Shown here: positions 12,505-23,046 of the stretch, piece after piece
Layout: each line of letters begins with the position of its first letter
Position numbering within the stretch: position 1 is the first letter of the stretch
Source: Favolaschia claudopus
Lineage: Eukaryota > Basidiomycota > Agaricomycetes > Agaricales > Mycenaceae
Direction: 5' to 3'
DNA length: 64,000 nucleotides
Assembly (NCBI GenBank): GCA_037176885.1
Contig: JAWWNJ010000045.1
Span: 1,364,001-1,428,000, forward strand
Position numbers and translations under genes: made by a program
The notes under the pieces: model-generated
Told to the model about the DNA's origin: nothing
What the model saw: only the letters and a program-made list of their open reading frames with translations
Database searches by the model: none

Positions 12505-15147
12505 TCACATAACAACACACTCCTTATCCTCCGCCTTCGCCCCCGTGAACCCCATCTCCGCAAACGTCGCCGGCCCCGTCCCAGGATGCGAACTCACACT
12601 CCCCAACGGCGCTCCCGCTCCTCCTCCCCCTCCTATTCCTCCTCCACCTGGTCCCCCAGCATTCGCAGGCGTCCCCGCCCCAGGCCTCCTCAACGGCGGC
12701 GTCCCCGCGGCCCTCCCACCCATCCCCGTCCCCCCGCTCACCCCCGTCCCACTCCCGACACTCCCCGCAACACTCCCCGGCCGACTCCCCGTATCACTCA
12801 ACGCATACCCTCCCCTCCCCCCTCCCCCTCCAGGCCGCGGCCCCACCCCCGTCATACTCCCCTCCCTCGGCGGCCTCTGCATCTGCTGCGGAGGCGCGCC
12901 CCCTCGTTGCTGCTGCGGCGGTGCGCCCCCACGTTGCTGCGGCCCGGTCCCCATACGATAATCAAACCCACCGGCACTTTGCGTCCGATAATGTCCCTGC
13001 GGATCGGACTCCGTCATCGAGCTCTTCCGCGCGAGCTCCATCACCCGTGTCCGCCTTTCTGACTGGGCGCCGGGTCCGCCGCCGCGGTAGGATGAGGGTG
13101 GGGCGGTGGCGCGGCCGCCTGCGGGCGCGCCCATGCCCATCGGGGGTAAGCCGCCCATGCGTGGAGGGGAGGCGCTGACGCCAGCAGCACCGACGCCGTA
13201 GGGGTCTGCTCGCCGTACACCGTATGGGTCCATCGGGTTGGCGCCGTATGGATCTGGGTGGGGGTTCACGTAGGAGCCGGGTTCGTCTGCGAAGTCGCTA
13301 TTGTTTGAGTTGTTAGCGGTTTTCTTGTTTGAACAAGGAAGAAGGAAGAAGCGAGCGAAGAGAGAACTCACCTCCCGCCACCACCGCCCTCCCGATCACT
13401 CCTTATCCTCGCCTGCGTCCGCTTCCGCACAAGCTTATCCCCCGTCAACGCGTCGTGTTCCGTCCGACTCAGCGCCTGTTGTCGAGTCGAAAAACATCAG
13501 AGAAGAGGCGTGGAAACGCGACGCAAACCCACCTGCGGCACACTCTGCGCCAACGCCTTCAGCCTCTCCACCGCATCCGCGTTCCCATGCGCAGAGGCTT
13601 TTTCGTACCACGAGCGGGCTTCCGTTAGGTCGAGGCTGTGAGAGAAGAGAGAGATCAGTTTTGGCTCTTATGAGACGGAGAAATGAAGAAGAGAGAGAGA
13701 GAGAGAGAGGGAAATCATATGATTGATTCAGAGGACCCGGGTAGCGCCTCGGGCGCTTGGATCCTCCGAGAAACGGTGAGCGGTCGCCGTTTGCCCACGT
13801 CAACGGACCCACTCCCACTTCCACCTCCACCCAACTCTGAAAGAAACGCAAAAGAAAGAAAACGCAAGAAACTCACCTCCCCCCAATCCCAACCTCACTA
13901 TAATACCCCATCGCAAACTCCCCACTCGCCAACCCCTTCGCCGCCGCCTTCCCCGCAAACGTCCTTGCCAGACTCTCATCCTTATCAAACGCGCCCTCGG
14001 CGCCACACAAAAACCACTTGCTGAGCGCCATATCGGCCTCTGCCTCGCCCGCCTGACTGGCGAGGCTGTACCACTGCACAGACAGCAGGGGGTCGAAGGG
14101 GAACGCCGACGCGGGGACGGCGAATTCGAAGGCGTGGCCGAGCTTGTACTGCGCTGGGGCGAAGTGCAGTGCCGCCGCGCGTTCGAGTAACGCGCGGGCG
14201 TACGCTTCTTTGGATTGGCCTGGCGGGAGGAATGGTTGCAGGAGCGGGGCGGCGACGGGGGTGGTGAATTCGCCGAGGAGGATCAGGGCGAAGACGTAGG
14301 CGGGTTGGGGACACTGTAAAGTGGCGCGTGTGGCGGCTTGGTGCAGATACGGTAATGCGGTCGTGGGGTTGACGGGGAGATCGAGTTGCCCTAGAAGATG
14401 CGCTGTGCCGAGGCGGTGGAGGGCAGCGGGGTCGCGGGCTTTGGCGCCGCGGTTGAGGCAGTCGAGGGCGTGCGCGGCGTCGTTGAAGGCCTCGTAGTCG
14501 CGGGCGAGGCGGAACCAGGCGGGGGCGTGGCCTGCGCGGGCGGCGGCTTCGAAGTCGCGGAAGGCCGCGCGGGGGTTGATTGGCAAAAGATTCGGATAGG
14601 TACCGGCGGCGGCGAAGGTGGCGCGGAGGTAGATTGCTTCGGGGATTTTTGCGTCGGCGAGTTTGAGGATGAGGGGGGCGGCGGCGAGGGCTAGAGGGGA
14701 TGTCGATAATGCTGGAGTGCGGTCGACGAGAAACAAGACGTCGCGGGCCCAGGCGAGTTGGAGGGTTGGGTCGTGGGAAGGGGAGGTGACGGTTTGTAAA
14801 GCAGCAGTAAGCGCAGGGAGAGAAGGCAAGGGGAGAGTCAGAGAGCCGTCGCGGGGTGGAGACGGCAGACGAGCGGGCGGCAGAGGAGACGGCGTGCGTG
14901 CTGCTGGTGGACCATTCCCAGGGAGCGCCCACGGAGACCAGTCGCTAGACAACGTCGATGGCGGTCGATTCATGGCGGGGTTGAGTCGGTCGAGATCGCG
15001 GGCAATCTGTGACCTCAATAAGCGGCAAAACAAACTCAAATAGAGAAATTAACACACATTCTGGGATAACCCTGGATCTACACGATGTGGACGGGGAGCA
15101 GCGAGTGGGTCGTCAAAGTGTGGTGGAGATGAGAATGTCGAGGACAT
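12505..15147 (-). CDS. SKT5: Chitin synthase activator SKT5/CHS4-like, Sel1 repeats, CaaX tail
   Basis: Regulatory partner of chitin synthase at sites of wall growth. Model: 15058..15147, 13877..15006, 13533..13635, 13372..13475, 12505..13297, giving 739 aa. The central part (about residues 120-430) is a row of Sel1-like helical repeats, for example AGHAPAWFRLARDYEAFND, HRLGTAHLLGQ and AQYKLGHAFEF, ending in EARSWYEKASAHGNADAVER. The C-terminal third is low-complexity Gly/Pro-rich sequence with DPYG repeats. The protein ends CVVM, a CaaX box for prenylation, as known for the yeast homologue. The 30-codon first exon was chosen because it gives a start with a clean gtgtgt/cacag intron; an internal Met (MNRPPSTL, 14973) is the alternative. 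Its promoter faces that of the decayed gene at 15.3 kb. Confidence 0.88.
13690..13714. repeat. GA microsatellite
   Basis: Run of gagaga dinucleotides inside an SKT5 intron. Confidence 0.8.
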
Positions 15148-15190
15148 GGATGGCGAGAATTGAGGTTGTTTGTTTCTGATGTCACTTGAG

Positions 15191-15198
15191 TATAAATA
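15191..15198 (+). promoter_or_regulatory. TATA box of the plus-strand gene at 15.3 kb
   Basis: TATAAATA lies about 120 bases before the first ATG (15317) and close to the SKT5 start on the other strand. It suggests the decayed plus-strand locus had, or still has, its own core promoter. Confidence 0.5.
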
Positions 15199-15316
15199 AG
15201 TCATCGCCTCGTTCTACACTGCTCAACCGCCGCAGTCAACACCGCCCTCCACCTCTCCTCTCCGCCTTTCACTCTCGTTCAACCCCATAGCGACTGTCTA
15301 CCCGTTTCTCAACAAG

Positions 15317-16100
15317 ATGAATACCTCGGCTCGCTCCCGCAAACGTGTCCCCCTCACCATGCCCGCCTCTTCCTCTCTTTCAACACTCCAGCCCTACCTC
15401 CACCCCAATCCGCTGTCTCCTCTCCTCTCCCACTAGGACCTCGCCATTCCCTTCCCTCGGCCTCGCAAATTCAAGACGTCAACGTTCGCGATCGCTTCGT
15501 CTCAACCCGTCCGTCGACTGACTCGACTACGCCTCGATTCAGACGACGTATGTTTAAGGTGCGTCGTTCCCCCGCTTGTCTCGTCTGCTCGTCTAACGCG
15601 TTCTCCTCGCAGCCCACTCCCTCTTCCCCTTCCACCACCACCCTTCTTGCTGAGAACGACGCGTCGGAGACACGCGAACATTTGGTCATCCAAGGTGCGT
15701 GCCCCGCTCCTCGTACCTCTCTCATTCTAACTTGTTACTCTGACACAGCCCACCGCCTCCCTATTCCACAGTCGGCACCCGCCGTTTCGACACCAGCACC
15801 GCGTCACCCACATCCCGCTCCATCCCCCAACTTCGCCATCTATCTACATACTCAAATACAAGTCTTACTACTAACGAACACCTCGCTTTCGCCCTCGGCA
15901 TCCCCGGCTCGACAATTCCTCCTCGCTCCGTCGGATTCGTCTCGGCGCCGGCCTGATACAAACAACACTTCCGTACCTCGCCCCTCGCCTCTCGACTCGA
16001 GCCGAACGGCGCAAATGCCGCGCGACGTTCCGTCGGTCTCGCTCCCGGCGGCGACTTTGTGTTTGGGTCAAAGAGCAAGGTGAGTTCGTGGGCAAAGGAA
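15317..16100 (+). pseudogene. Degraded multi-exon gene, N-terminus faintly like Cdc20/Fizzy
   Basis: From ATG 15317 the frame hits TAG at 15434. One frame over, an open segment gives SLPSASQIQDVNVRDRFVST, where DRFVSTR recalls the C-box (DRFIP.R) of APC/C activators. Good splice signals follow: gtatgt at about 15547, cgcag before 15613, gtgcgtg near 15695, acacag near 15750. The next exons read LLAENDASETREHLVIQ and NEHLAFALGIPGS, then meet an in-frame TGA near 15956 after which an open frame resumes to FVFGSKSK. At least one frameshift and one stop are needed to join these pieces, and no WD40 domain follows. I infer a pseudogene; the Cdc20 link is tentative. It could instead be a rapidly evolving gene whose introns I misplaced. 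Confidence 0.35.
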
Positions 16101-17038
16101 TGCAAAGGAAATGTTGCTTACCGCAATATTTCCTTACCTTGGCTTGCAGTATCGAAGAGCAACAAGTCGACGGCTCCGGCGTGACAAGAGCTGCACCCGC
16201 CGTCTCGTCTATCAACGCCCACTCTCACCCAACTCTGCCATCTCAAGCCAAGCGAGACTGAATGCCCGACGCTACGCCTCCCGACGCTCCGCTTCGTCGA
16301 CCTCCGCCGAAATCGTCTGTATTTTCTTGAGCTCAACGCTTCCGCCTTGAAACAAGTAAATTCAATATGTACCGCCGTCTCGTCTATCGATGCCGCGCCG
16401 CTACTAGCGGTGCACAAAGCTACGCCTCACAACGCTTTACCCTAAAAGTCTACATCGTCGGCCTACGCTGAATCGCGTGTATCGTCTCAACCTCGACGAT
16501 ACGGTCTTGACATCAGCAAACTCGTCCCGCCAGGGCTGTGCAGCGTCAGCTCGGACCGGACAGCGCAACGCGTGCCGGGAGCCTCGCTCCCGCTCTCATC
16601 GGCGCATCTGCGCTTGCGTCGATGACGAAGGGAAGCCTGGAATCACCCTAAACTGAAAGTTCGTTCCACAGAGCCAGCTTTGATTCCATTGTCGCTCCGA
16701 CGCAACGCCTGGATTCTGCTGCCCGCCGCTGCCCGACCCTCTATTCCAGACGAGGTCAATTGGCTATCACTGGTCGTCAGCTCTCTGCGTTGGAGTATCG
16801 TACAATGAAAACATGGCTCAATCCTTTTCTGTACATGAAGATAAAATGTTCCGCAATACAGAAGAATAAAACAAATAACTTTACGAGCGCGATCTAACAG
16901 TTATTTTTGATGCATATGCTATGCCTCCTCCTTCCAGACGCCTTTTTCGCCTGGATCTGGTGTGTCGCTTGTCTTCGCGCTACCGTATCCCCTGCCCACG
17001 CCCTGCCGACTCTCTCGGCCGACTTATGTGCCCCTCGG
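16101..17038. other. Decayed sequence, no intact gene
   Basis: Contains a 17-base exact repeat (ccgccgtctcgtctatc near 16199 and 16373), each copy followed by similar gctacgcctc...acgct sequence, which suggests an old internal duplication of decayed coding DNA. No intact frame with recognisable content. Confidence 0.4.
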
Positions 17039-18176
17039 TCAACCCTCGGTCTCGCGCGATGTCATCCACGATTCCACCATGTCCACAACATCGCGACCCA
17101 CATCCCGTCTCCGAATCGACTTAATCCATTCCCAGTTTCCGCTAAGTTCTGCCAGTGCTGCTTGCTCCTCCATGATCTCAGCTGCCTGGCGCAATATTCG
17201 CGCGCGTTCTCGAACCCATTCCCGGAGCTCCTCGAGCTCCTGTTCTTCGAGACTTTCCTCTAAGTCGCAGAGAGCGTCCCGTCGCGCTGATGGCGCATCG
17301 GAATCAATCTCGATTCGCGGGACCTGAGAGATCTCGGGGCCGCGGTCGACCTCTTGTCTTGCCCGCTTCCCAAGGGTGCGAGAGCTGTTCGCTTTCGTCA
17401 GCTCGCGCCCGCCATTCAAATTCGGTTTGTCGCCAGTCGAGACCCCATTGTCACCATCGGTGATGCAGCCATCGTCGTACTCGTCAGATTCGCCGCGCGG
17501 CTCGCCCACTGGGTGTTGGTCTAGATCTTGCGATTGTTGCTGCTTCTCGCCCGCCTTCTCCTGGGAAGTCTCCTTCTCCTCTTGCTTTTGCTGCTGCTCC
17601 TTCTCTGGCTTTTGTTTGAGCGGCTTCTTGCGAGGCCGCATCAAAGGCCATCTATACCACTTCAAGGTATTTTCAAGCTCGGGAGACAGGTGCATCGCAA
17701 ATGCCTCTCTGGTCGCTTGAATCCCCGGATCCCCACCGGGAAACGCATTCAGGGAGCGGTTGATGTGGTCGGACTCGGTTATATTGTGCATGGCGATGAG
17801 GTAGTAGTCGTCGCCACTCGGCCCAGGAAATGCCAACGGTTCCAAAACGACACTGTCAGCAGTCGCTGAGTATACAGGATAGAAAGAATGCAGACAGGAT
17901 TTAGACGTACTTCTCTGTCCTTGGATCCGCCCACCATCTCTTCCTCACTGTGTTTGATAGATTGCGGTTGTGTACGACGCCAAATACCCCGTCTCCTAGG
18001 TTGGTGAAGAGAGTGCGACGCGGGCAGACCCACGCCAATACATATTGTGGGGTTGAGTGGCCCTCGGCGTCACGTTTTCCGTGCGCCAACGGAGGGTGGG
18101 TGATTGGTAAAGTTGCGGGAAATCTGACCTAAGCTGATTTTATCTGCATATTGGAGCGTAGGAGAACTCACCTCAT
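17039..18176 (-). CDS. Unrecognised protein, WYRWP family copy 3 (long, coiled-coil tail)
   Basis: Model: 18172..18176, 17911..18123, 17039..17852, giving 343 aa. The first coding exon is only 5 bases (ATG plus AG). Conserved blocks are YVLAWVCPRRTLFTNLGDG, NTVRKRWWADPRTE, YYLIAMHNITESDHINRSL and LKWYRWPLMR. Unlike the other copies it continues with about 150 extra residues: a Gln/Glu/Lys-rich linker, an acidic patch (ESDEYDDG) and a helical segment rich in Glu, Leu and Arg (DLEESLEEQELEELREWVRE) likely to form a coiled coil. The long tail may be ancestral and lost elsewhere. It is divergent with copy 4, about 320 bases apart. Function unknown. Confidence 0.72.
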
Positions 18177-18500
18177 CGGTGTCAAGGTGTGTCGGTCGGT
18201 GCGACGACGGTGGCAGGACCAAATGTCAATTCTCCCCGCTTTCTATCAGTGAGTCAAGTAAATGGGAGCCTGCGAACGATGATAGCTCTAGTGGTTGGCG
18301 TGGTAGGGATCCCACTTCTCCAAGTTTTCTTTTTTGAAATTGGTGGTGAACGCGAAGAACAAGTTTGTGACAGGGGCCATGTGATGTGACGTCTCGTGTC
18401 GGCACAACAAAGCCAAAGTGGCTTGACCGTAACCACATCCTCGACAGATCAAAAAATTCCAGATTTCCCGCCATCCGTCGCCTTTCATCTTTTTGAAATT
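18177..18500. promoter_or_regulatory. Shared divergent promoter of WYRWP copies 3 and 4
   Basis: 324 bases between the start codons of two head-to-head paralogues. The copy 4 half contains ggggccatgtgatgtgacg, also present with few changes upstream of copy 2 near 11620, so this element travelled with the gene and is a candidate regulatory site. Confidence 0.45.
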
Positions 18501-19171
18501 ATGCCGACAAGGTCAGTATTATCTTACCGGGCGCCTCAAAGACTCGGTGCGCGAAACCTAATAGTATTTTATAAACATTTCAGATTTCCCGCAACTCTGT
18601 CACTCGACCGACCTCCGAGGGCGCACGGAACACTCGACGAGGGCCACCCAACCCCACGATATGTATTGGCCTGGGTCTGCAATGATCTCACTCTCTTCAC
18701 CAACCTCGGAGACGGAGTACTTGGCGTTGTAGGCCCAAGTAACCTGTCAAACACTGTGAGGAAGAGATGGTGGACGGACCCAAGGACAAAGGAGTACGTC
18801 CTCCCCGGATTTTTTTTGTTCTGTACTCGCTGAAGACTCCTTACAGTGTCGTTCTGGAGCCGCTTGTGTATCCGGCGCCTACTGGCGCCGACTACTACCT
18901 CATTGCTATGTACAACATCAAAGCGTCGGACCACATCAATCGCTCCCTGAATGCGTTTCCCGGTGGAGATTCCGGTATCCAAGCTGCCAGAGAGGCCTTC
19001 GCGATGCACCTGTCTCCCGAGCTCGAAAAGACGTTTCAATGGTATCGATGGCCCTTTGTGCGCCTGCGCAAGCAGTCGCAAAAGCAAGAGAAGGAGCAGC
19101 AGCAGAAAAAGCAAGAGGAGAAGGACTCGAATGAGGGGCAGGAGAAGGCGGGCGAGCCTGAGGAGCAATAG
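18501..19171 (+). CDS. Unrecognised protein, WYRWP family copy 4
   Basis: Model: 18501..18511, 18584..18793, 18847..19171, giving 181 aa. It is closest to copy 2: TPRYVLAWVCNDLTLFTNLG, LSNTVRKRWWTDPRTK, ADYYLIAMYNIKASDHIN and FQWYRWPFVR, then a Lys/Gln/Glu tail ending GEPEEQ at a TAG stop. Similarity to copy 2 continues past the stop, through ttttctag at about 19217 and into homologous sequence to about 19400. The stop lies inside what is an intron in copy 2; here the matching donor would be GC (ggcgagcc) rather than GT. So either the protein ends at the TAG, or a GC-AG intron removes it. Function unknown. Confidence 0.68.
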
Positions 19172-19726
19172 CAATCGCAAGAAGCTGGTGCCAGTGATGC
19201 AACGCCCCGTTTTCTAGATTCAAAGGAACATAGAAACGCACTCGAAGGAAGGCGGACTGACTGCCGCTCAGTTAATCATCCCCACCGCCGAAAGATCTGC
19301 GGTTATTGCTCTGCTTGAACGTGAAGGGCGAGGTGCAAGTCAGATTCGGGTTATGTTTGTGTTTCAATGTGCTGTCATTTGAATAGGAATGGAGGACGAG
19401 GAAAGGTGAATTCGAAGAGGAAGAGAATGAGTGATTTGCTACTTATCTGGATTTACTGATACGTAGAATTCGATGACCCAGAGGTAGTTGCACCGCTACT
19501 TATTGGCATGAGTCTTGGGTTGTTACAGGTTATTACTTGGCGCTCATATTTTAATGGCGATCTAGAGGCTACAAGGTTTCTGAAAAAAGAATACATGCTA
19601 GAATTGGTTCTTTTTTGATTCAGCTCACCGAAGCTTTCGGTGAGCGAGCGCCGACTCGGCAGTCTGCCCTTCCCACAGAGTATATGTGAGCGAACGCCCA
19701 AAATTTGGAACTTTGGACCCAAAATT
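19172..19726. other. Intergenic, starts with diverged copy of WYRWP copy 2 downstream sequence
   Basis: 19172-19400 aligns by eye with the reverse complement of about 10590-10830. The rest holds no gene and covers the 3' side of tannase copy 3. Confidence 0.5.
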
Positions 19727-21545
19727 CTACTCCTCGCAACGAAACGCCCCCTTCTCTGCGTCCCACACACTTCTGTGGGGATATCGACAATGCACGCGCG
19801 TCGATTTCCCCTCCTCTGTAGTACCAATAATTGTATCGGGAGCCAACCCGCCTTCAACCCAATCCACTAGTGCCAGGAGAATGTTATGCGAGCTGGCGTT
19901 GACTGCGTTGGATTCCCGCCGTACTTGCCTGAATAAGATGGGGAAATATTACCTGATGCCAGCCAAATCAGAGAAACTCACCCAAAGCGCGATGCACCTG
20001 GGCCAAATGCACAGTGGCTCATCCCGGGAACAAGGAACAAGCGGTAAAACGAATCGAGCGATGGCATGCCGAGTGTGCGTGAGATTAGGTCGTAAACACG
20101 TTTGGAATTACCAGAGGCGATGACCTTCGGGCAATATGAACCATGCAGAATTTCGTTAGAATGAAATTTAATTCAGTACCAGAGTCACGTACGGAGTCAA
20201 TTCGCCCATGATATGTAAGAAACTTGCCGCCACGATCGCAGAATGCTGACATATCGCCATCGAATGTCGCAATTCCGCCCGGGTTAATCTGGTCCATCAG
20301 GACGGCATATTTTGGCCCATAGTCGCGGAAATCGAATTCTGTATCGTTGAGGACGACGTACCTCATCCAATCCTGATTCCAGGTCGCTGGTCAGTCAACG
20401 ATATCCGAAGGTTGCGATGGATTATGTGTGCTCACTCCGGCACGCTCGGTGACCTCTCCGGTGAACATGTCGGCGGGCATGCTTTCGGCTCCCGGGTCGA
20501 AGCGGGGGTACAACATCTCGCCATCTCGACCGTAGAGTGGAGAATATATTTTCCTTAATGCTTCAAGCTGGGGTTCGGTGAGGCACGGGCTGTCAGCAAC
20601 AGCATCCAAGCAAAGCAGAGATTCCGCCCGGAAATCGCAACTGTCTGGCTCGGTGATGATACCGTCTTGAACTCCGTCAAGGTCGTCACATTGGCGCATC
20701 ACCTCCTTTGCCACGACTTCCCATAGTTCCGCCGGGATGAAGGAAGGTGATGATTCAGGTTCGGGGGTACCAATATATTGACCGAGCATATTTGTCCAAT
20801 GAACGAGATGGTTGAAATCTGTGGCTGGTGCGCCGGCGACGATTCCATCGAAATCTTCGGGAAACTTGAGTGCCGCTTGAGTGCCTTGCCGGCCACCTGT
20901 AGAGCATCCGAGATAATACGACTTGCTGTGAGGATGCCCGTAGAAGGCTTCGACGATCTGTTTCCCAATGACTGCCTCCACATGGATGGCACGGAAAGCG
21001 AAATCGTTGATGACCTCCGGTTTTCCAAAGAACGGCGCCCCACCCTGCCCGTCATGGCCATTGTTCGATCCGACCGTAGCAAAGTGGAGAGATGAGCCGT
21101 AGTCGAGATGTCCGTAATCGATGCCTGAAAAGAGAATTCAGCAGATATTGGTGTAAAGATATGTATATGCGAAAACTTACATCCACCAAGGCCACCGTTC
21201 CGAGTCCTAAGAACCGGCCATACCATTCATCAGGGAGCCATGCCTCCGCGTGGACCACCGAGTATTACTTGTGTTCGTGAAGAATTGGACGCGGCAGAGC
21301 GGGACTTTCACGTCAACTGTGTCCTGACACGTCCCAAGGGTAGATACTTTGGAGCCTGCGGCAACGTATGAAGCATCTATAATTGTTGTATTTTCAAGCT
21401 TCAAATGCGACACGAGCGAAAGACACTTCGAGTGCTGCTCTCTGAATCGAGGACTCTCCGAGTTCGTCCAGCCCGAAAATAGCGGAAGGCCAGTTGTCCA
21501 CAGAAGTTTCGAGATGAATTTGAAGTCAAAGGTAAGGAAACCCAT
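19727..21545 (-). pseudogene. Tannase/feruloyl esterase copy 3, exon 1 with two one-base deletions
   Basis: Minus-strand segments matching the exons of copies 1 and 2: 21181..21545, 20436..21124, 20193..20372, 19982..20124, 19727..19928. Exons 2-5 are fully open and keep the active-site motifs GCSTGGRQG and MSHC, with exon lengths (180 and 143 bases for exons 3 and 4) identical to the other copies. Exon 1 starts well (MGFLTFDFKFISKLL) but loses one base near 21261, after FFTNTSNT, and another near 21200, in the GNGGL motif, both relative to copies 1 and 2. The two deletions do not restore the frame, so no full-length product is expected. Both fall in short runs (TT and AAA), so assembly error is possible. 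Confidence 0.8.
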
Positions 21546-22948
21546 CCTCAGGGAAAAGTAAGGGAAAGACGCAGTGCGAGGAGACGTTCTGCCAGGATAG
21601 CTTTCAGAATTTGAGCTTGGTGATGGCGGAAAGAGAAGTGTCTCAACTCTCAAGGTGTGGGAACTTGATGCGCCATCTGATGAGCATGTTGAAGTCCGGG
21701 CATCTCGGACATGTTGAAATCTGGTTCAACTACTTAACGTGCGCGAACTTTGGCGAGAGAGAGCGACCTCAAATTAATTACCAGCTGACTTGACCGGGGA
21801 GAAAGCCTTGGTTCGGCTAGCGAATTGCATGAATATAAAGGACTCGAGGGTTGAGAGGAGGAGGCTTTGGCGATTCGACTCGGATTTGAAAGTTTAGACT
21901 TCCATGAAGCTGGATATCATATCTCTGATTGTATAAGTGTAGCCAGAGTCTGTTGGCTCTACTTTGCTTGAAACTGACAGGCACCAAGGTTCTGACGAAA
22001 GCCGTGCGTGCCAAATTGTTTGTTGTATGTTCAACTGGCGTTCATCTAATTGGTTACGCGGCATCAACCGGCTCGTCGAAAGCCGGCTTGTTCCGAATCT
22101 AGTCCACAACCGTGACTCTTCAAAGTTCACGTCGTCGACGTCAACCAATCGTACTCTCAATGTCCCTGAGGCTGCCTGCGTCTCTTTGTCTTCTCCGTCC
22201 GACTCGTTGCCTTCTATGCTACTATTGATCTCTGCCAGTGGCTTGCTACGGTGGCGCCAGAAAGGCTAACTTGAAGAAAGCTGGATTTGAGTCGAAATCG
22301 AGCCCGGAGCCCTGAGGCCTGAGGGGCCCGGGCACTCAAGTCGACGGAGTTTGACGGACATGAATGGTGAGTGTTGTCGGTTCAGAAAGAGTAGGAATGA
22401 AATCAGGAACCAGCGAGCAGCTTCTTAGCTCTTCAGTGACGTCTCTGGCAAGTCACGGTTCAAGCACACAACCCCTCCACCTGTTCTGGCCTCGTTCGTT
22501 GTGCCGGCCTGCCAGTGCCGGCCCCCAGCACCTACTCTGCCGAGAGATTAACGGAAATCTGTCTCCTCTACCGCCAAACTAGTGGTGCAAGCTAAGCTGT
22601 TACTTTCTGTCAATTGAGATAGCCTCAGATAGGCCTAGGGATTGCTTGATTCTAGGCATTCCGAATTGGTTAAACTATACTGCATCGCGACGCCTCATTT
22701 ATCTGAATCAGCATAGAATTTTTTAATCCTCCGAACTCATCGTTCGCATTGTATCGCCTTGCCTTGACCGTGTCGACCCCACGCAAGTTCTTCCCTCCCT
22801 AGTATCATCTATCATCGTTATAGCGAACCGCTCGGAACAGCAACCCTCTGAATCCCCGATCATCCCTTCCTCCCGTTTCTCGACTCGATGTTCCACTGCC
22901 TTCACGCTCCACCTCCGCCGGCCCAGCTTCAACCCACGCACGCCAATT

Positions 22949-22971
22949 GCAATTGCAATTGCAACTTCTTA
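22949..22971. repeat. caattg hexamer microsatellite
   Basis: Three to four tandem copies of caattg. Confidence 0.7.
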
Positions 22972-23015
22972 TCGCGACGAAGTGGGTAGTACTTACTGGA
23001 TGAGGACTTCTAGGT

Positions 23016-23046
23016 CTGATTACTCGTGAACAGGTTCACGAATCAG
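23016..23046. repeat. Inverted repeat, hairpin-forming
   Basis: Left arm ctgattactcgtgaac and right arm gttcacgaatcag are complementary except for three extra bases in the left arm, with a one- or two-base loop. No gene or mobile element borders it. Confidence 0.6.

Noticed and set aside
12326..13062. Long plus-strand open frames (211 and 238 codons) over the SKT5 3' exon
   Set aside because: They are antisense to a well-supported exon and consist of Pro/Arg runs created by its Gly/Pro-rich coding sequence.
13985..14932. 315-codon minus-strand frame rich in Arg and Pro
   Set aside because: It overlaps the Sel1-repeat exon of SKT5 in another frame and has no motif of its own.
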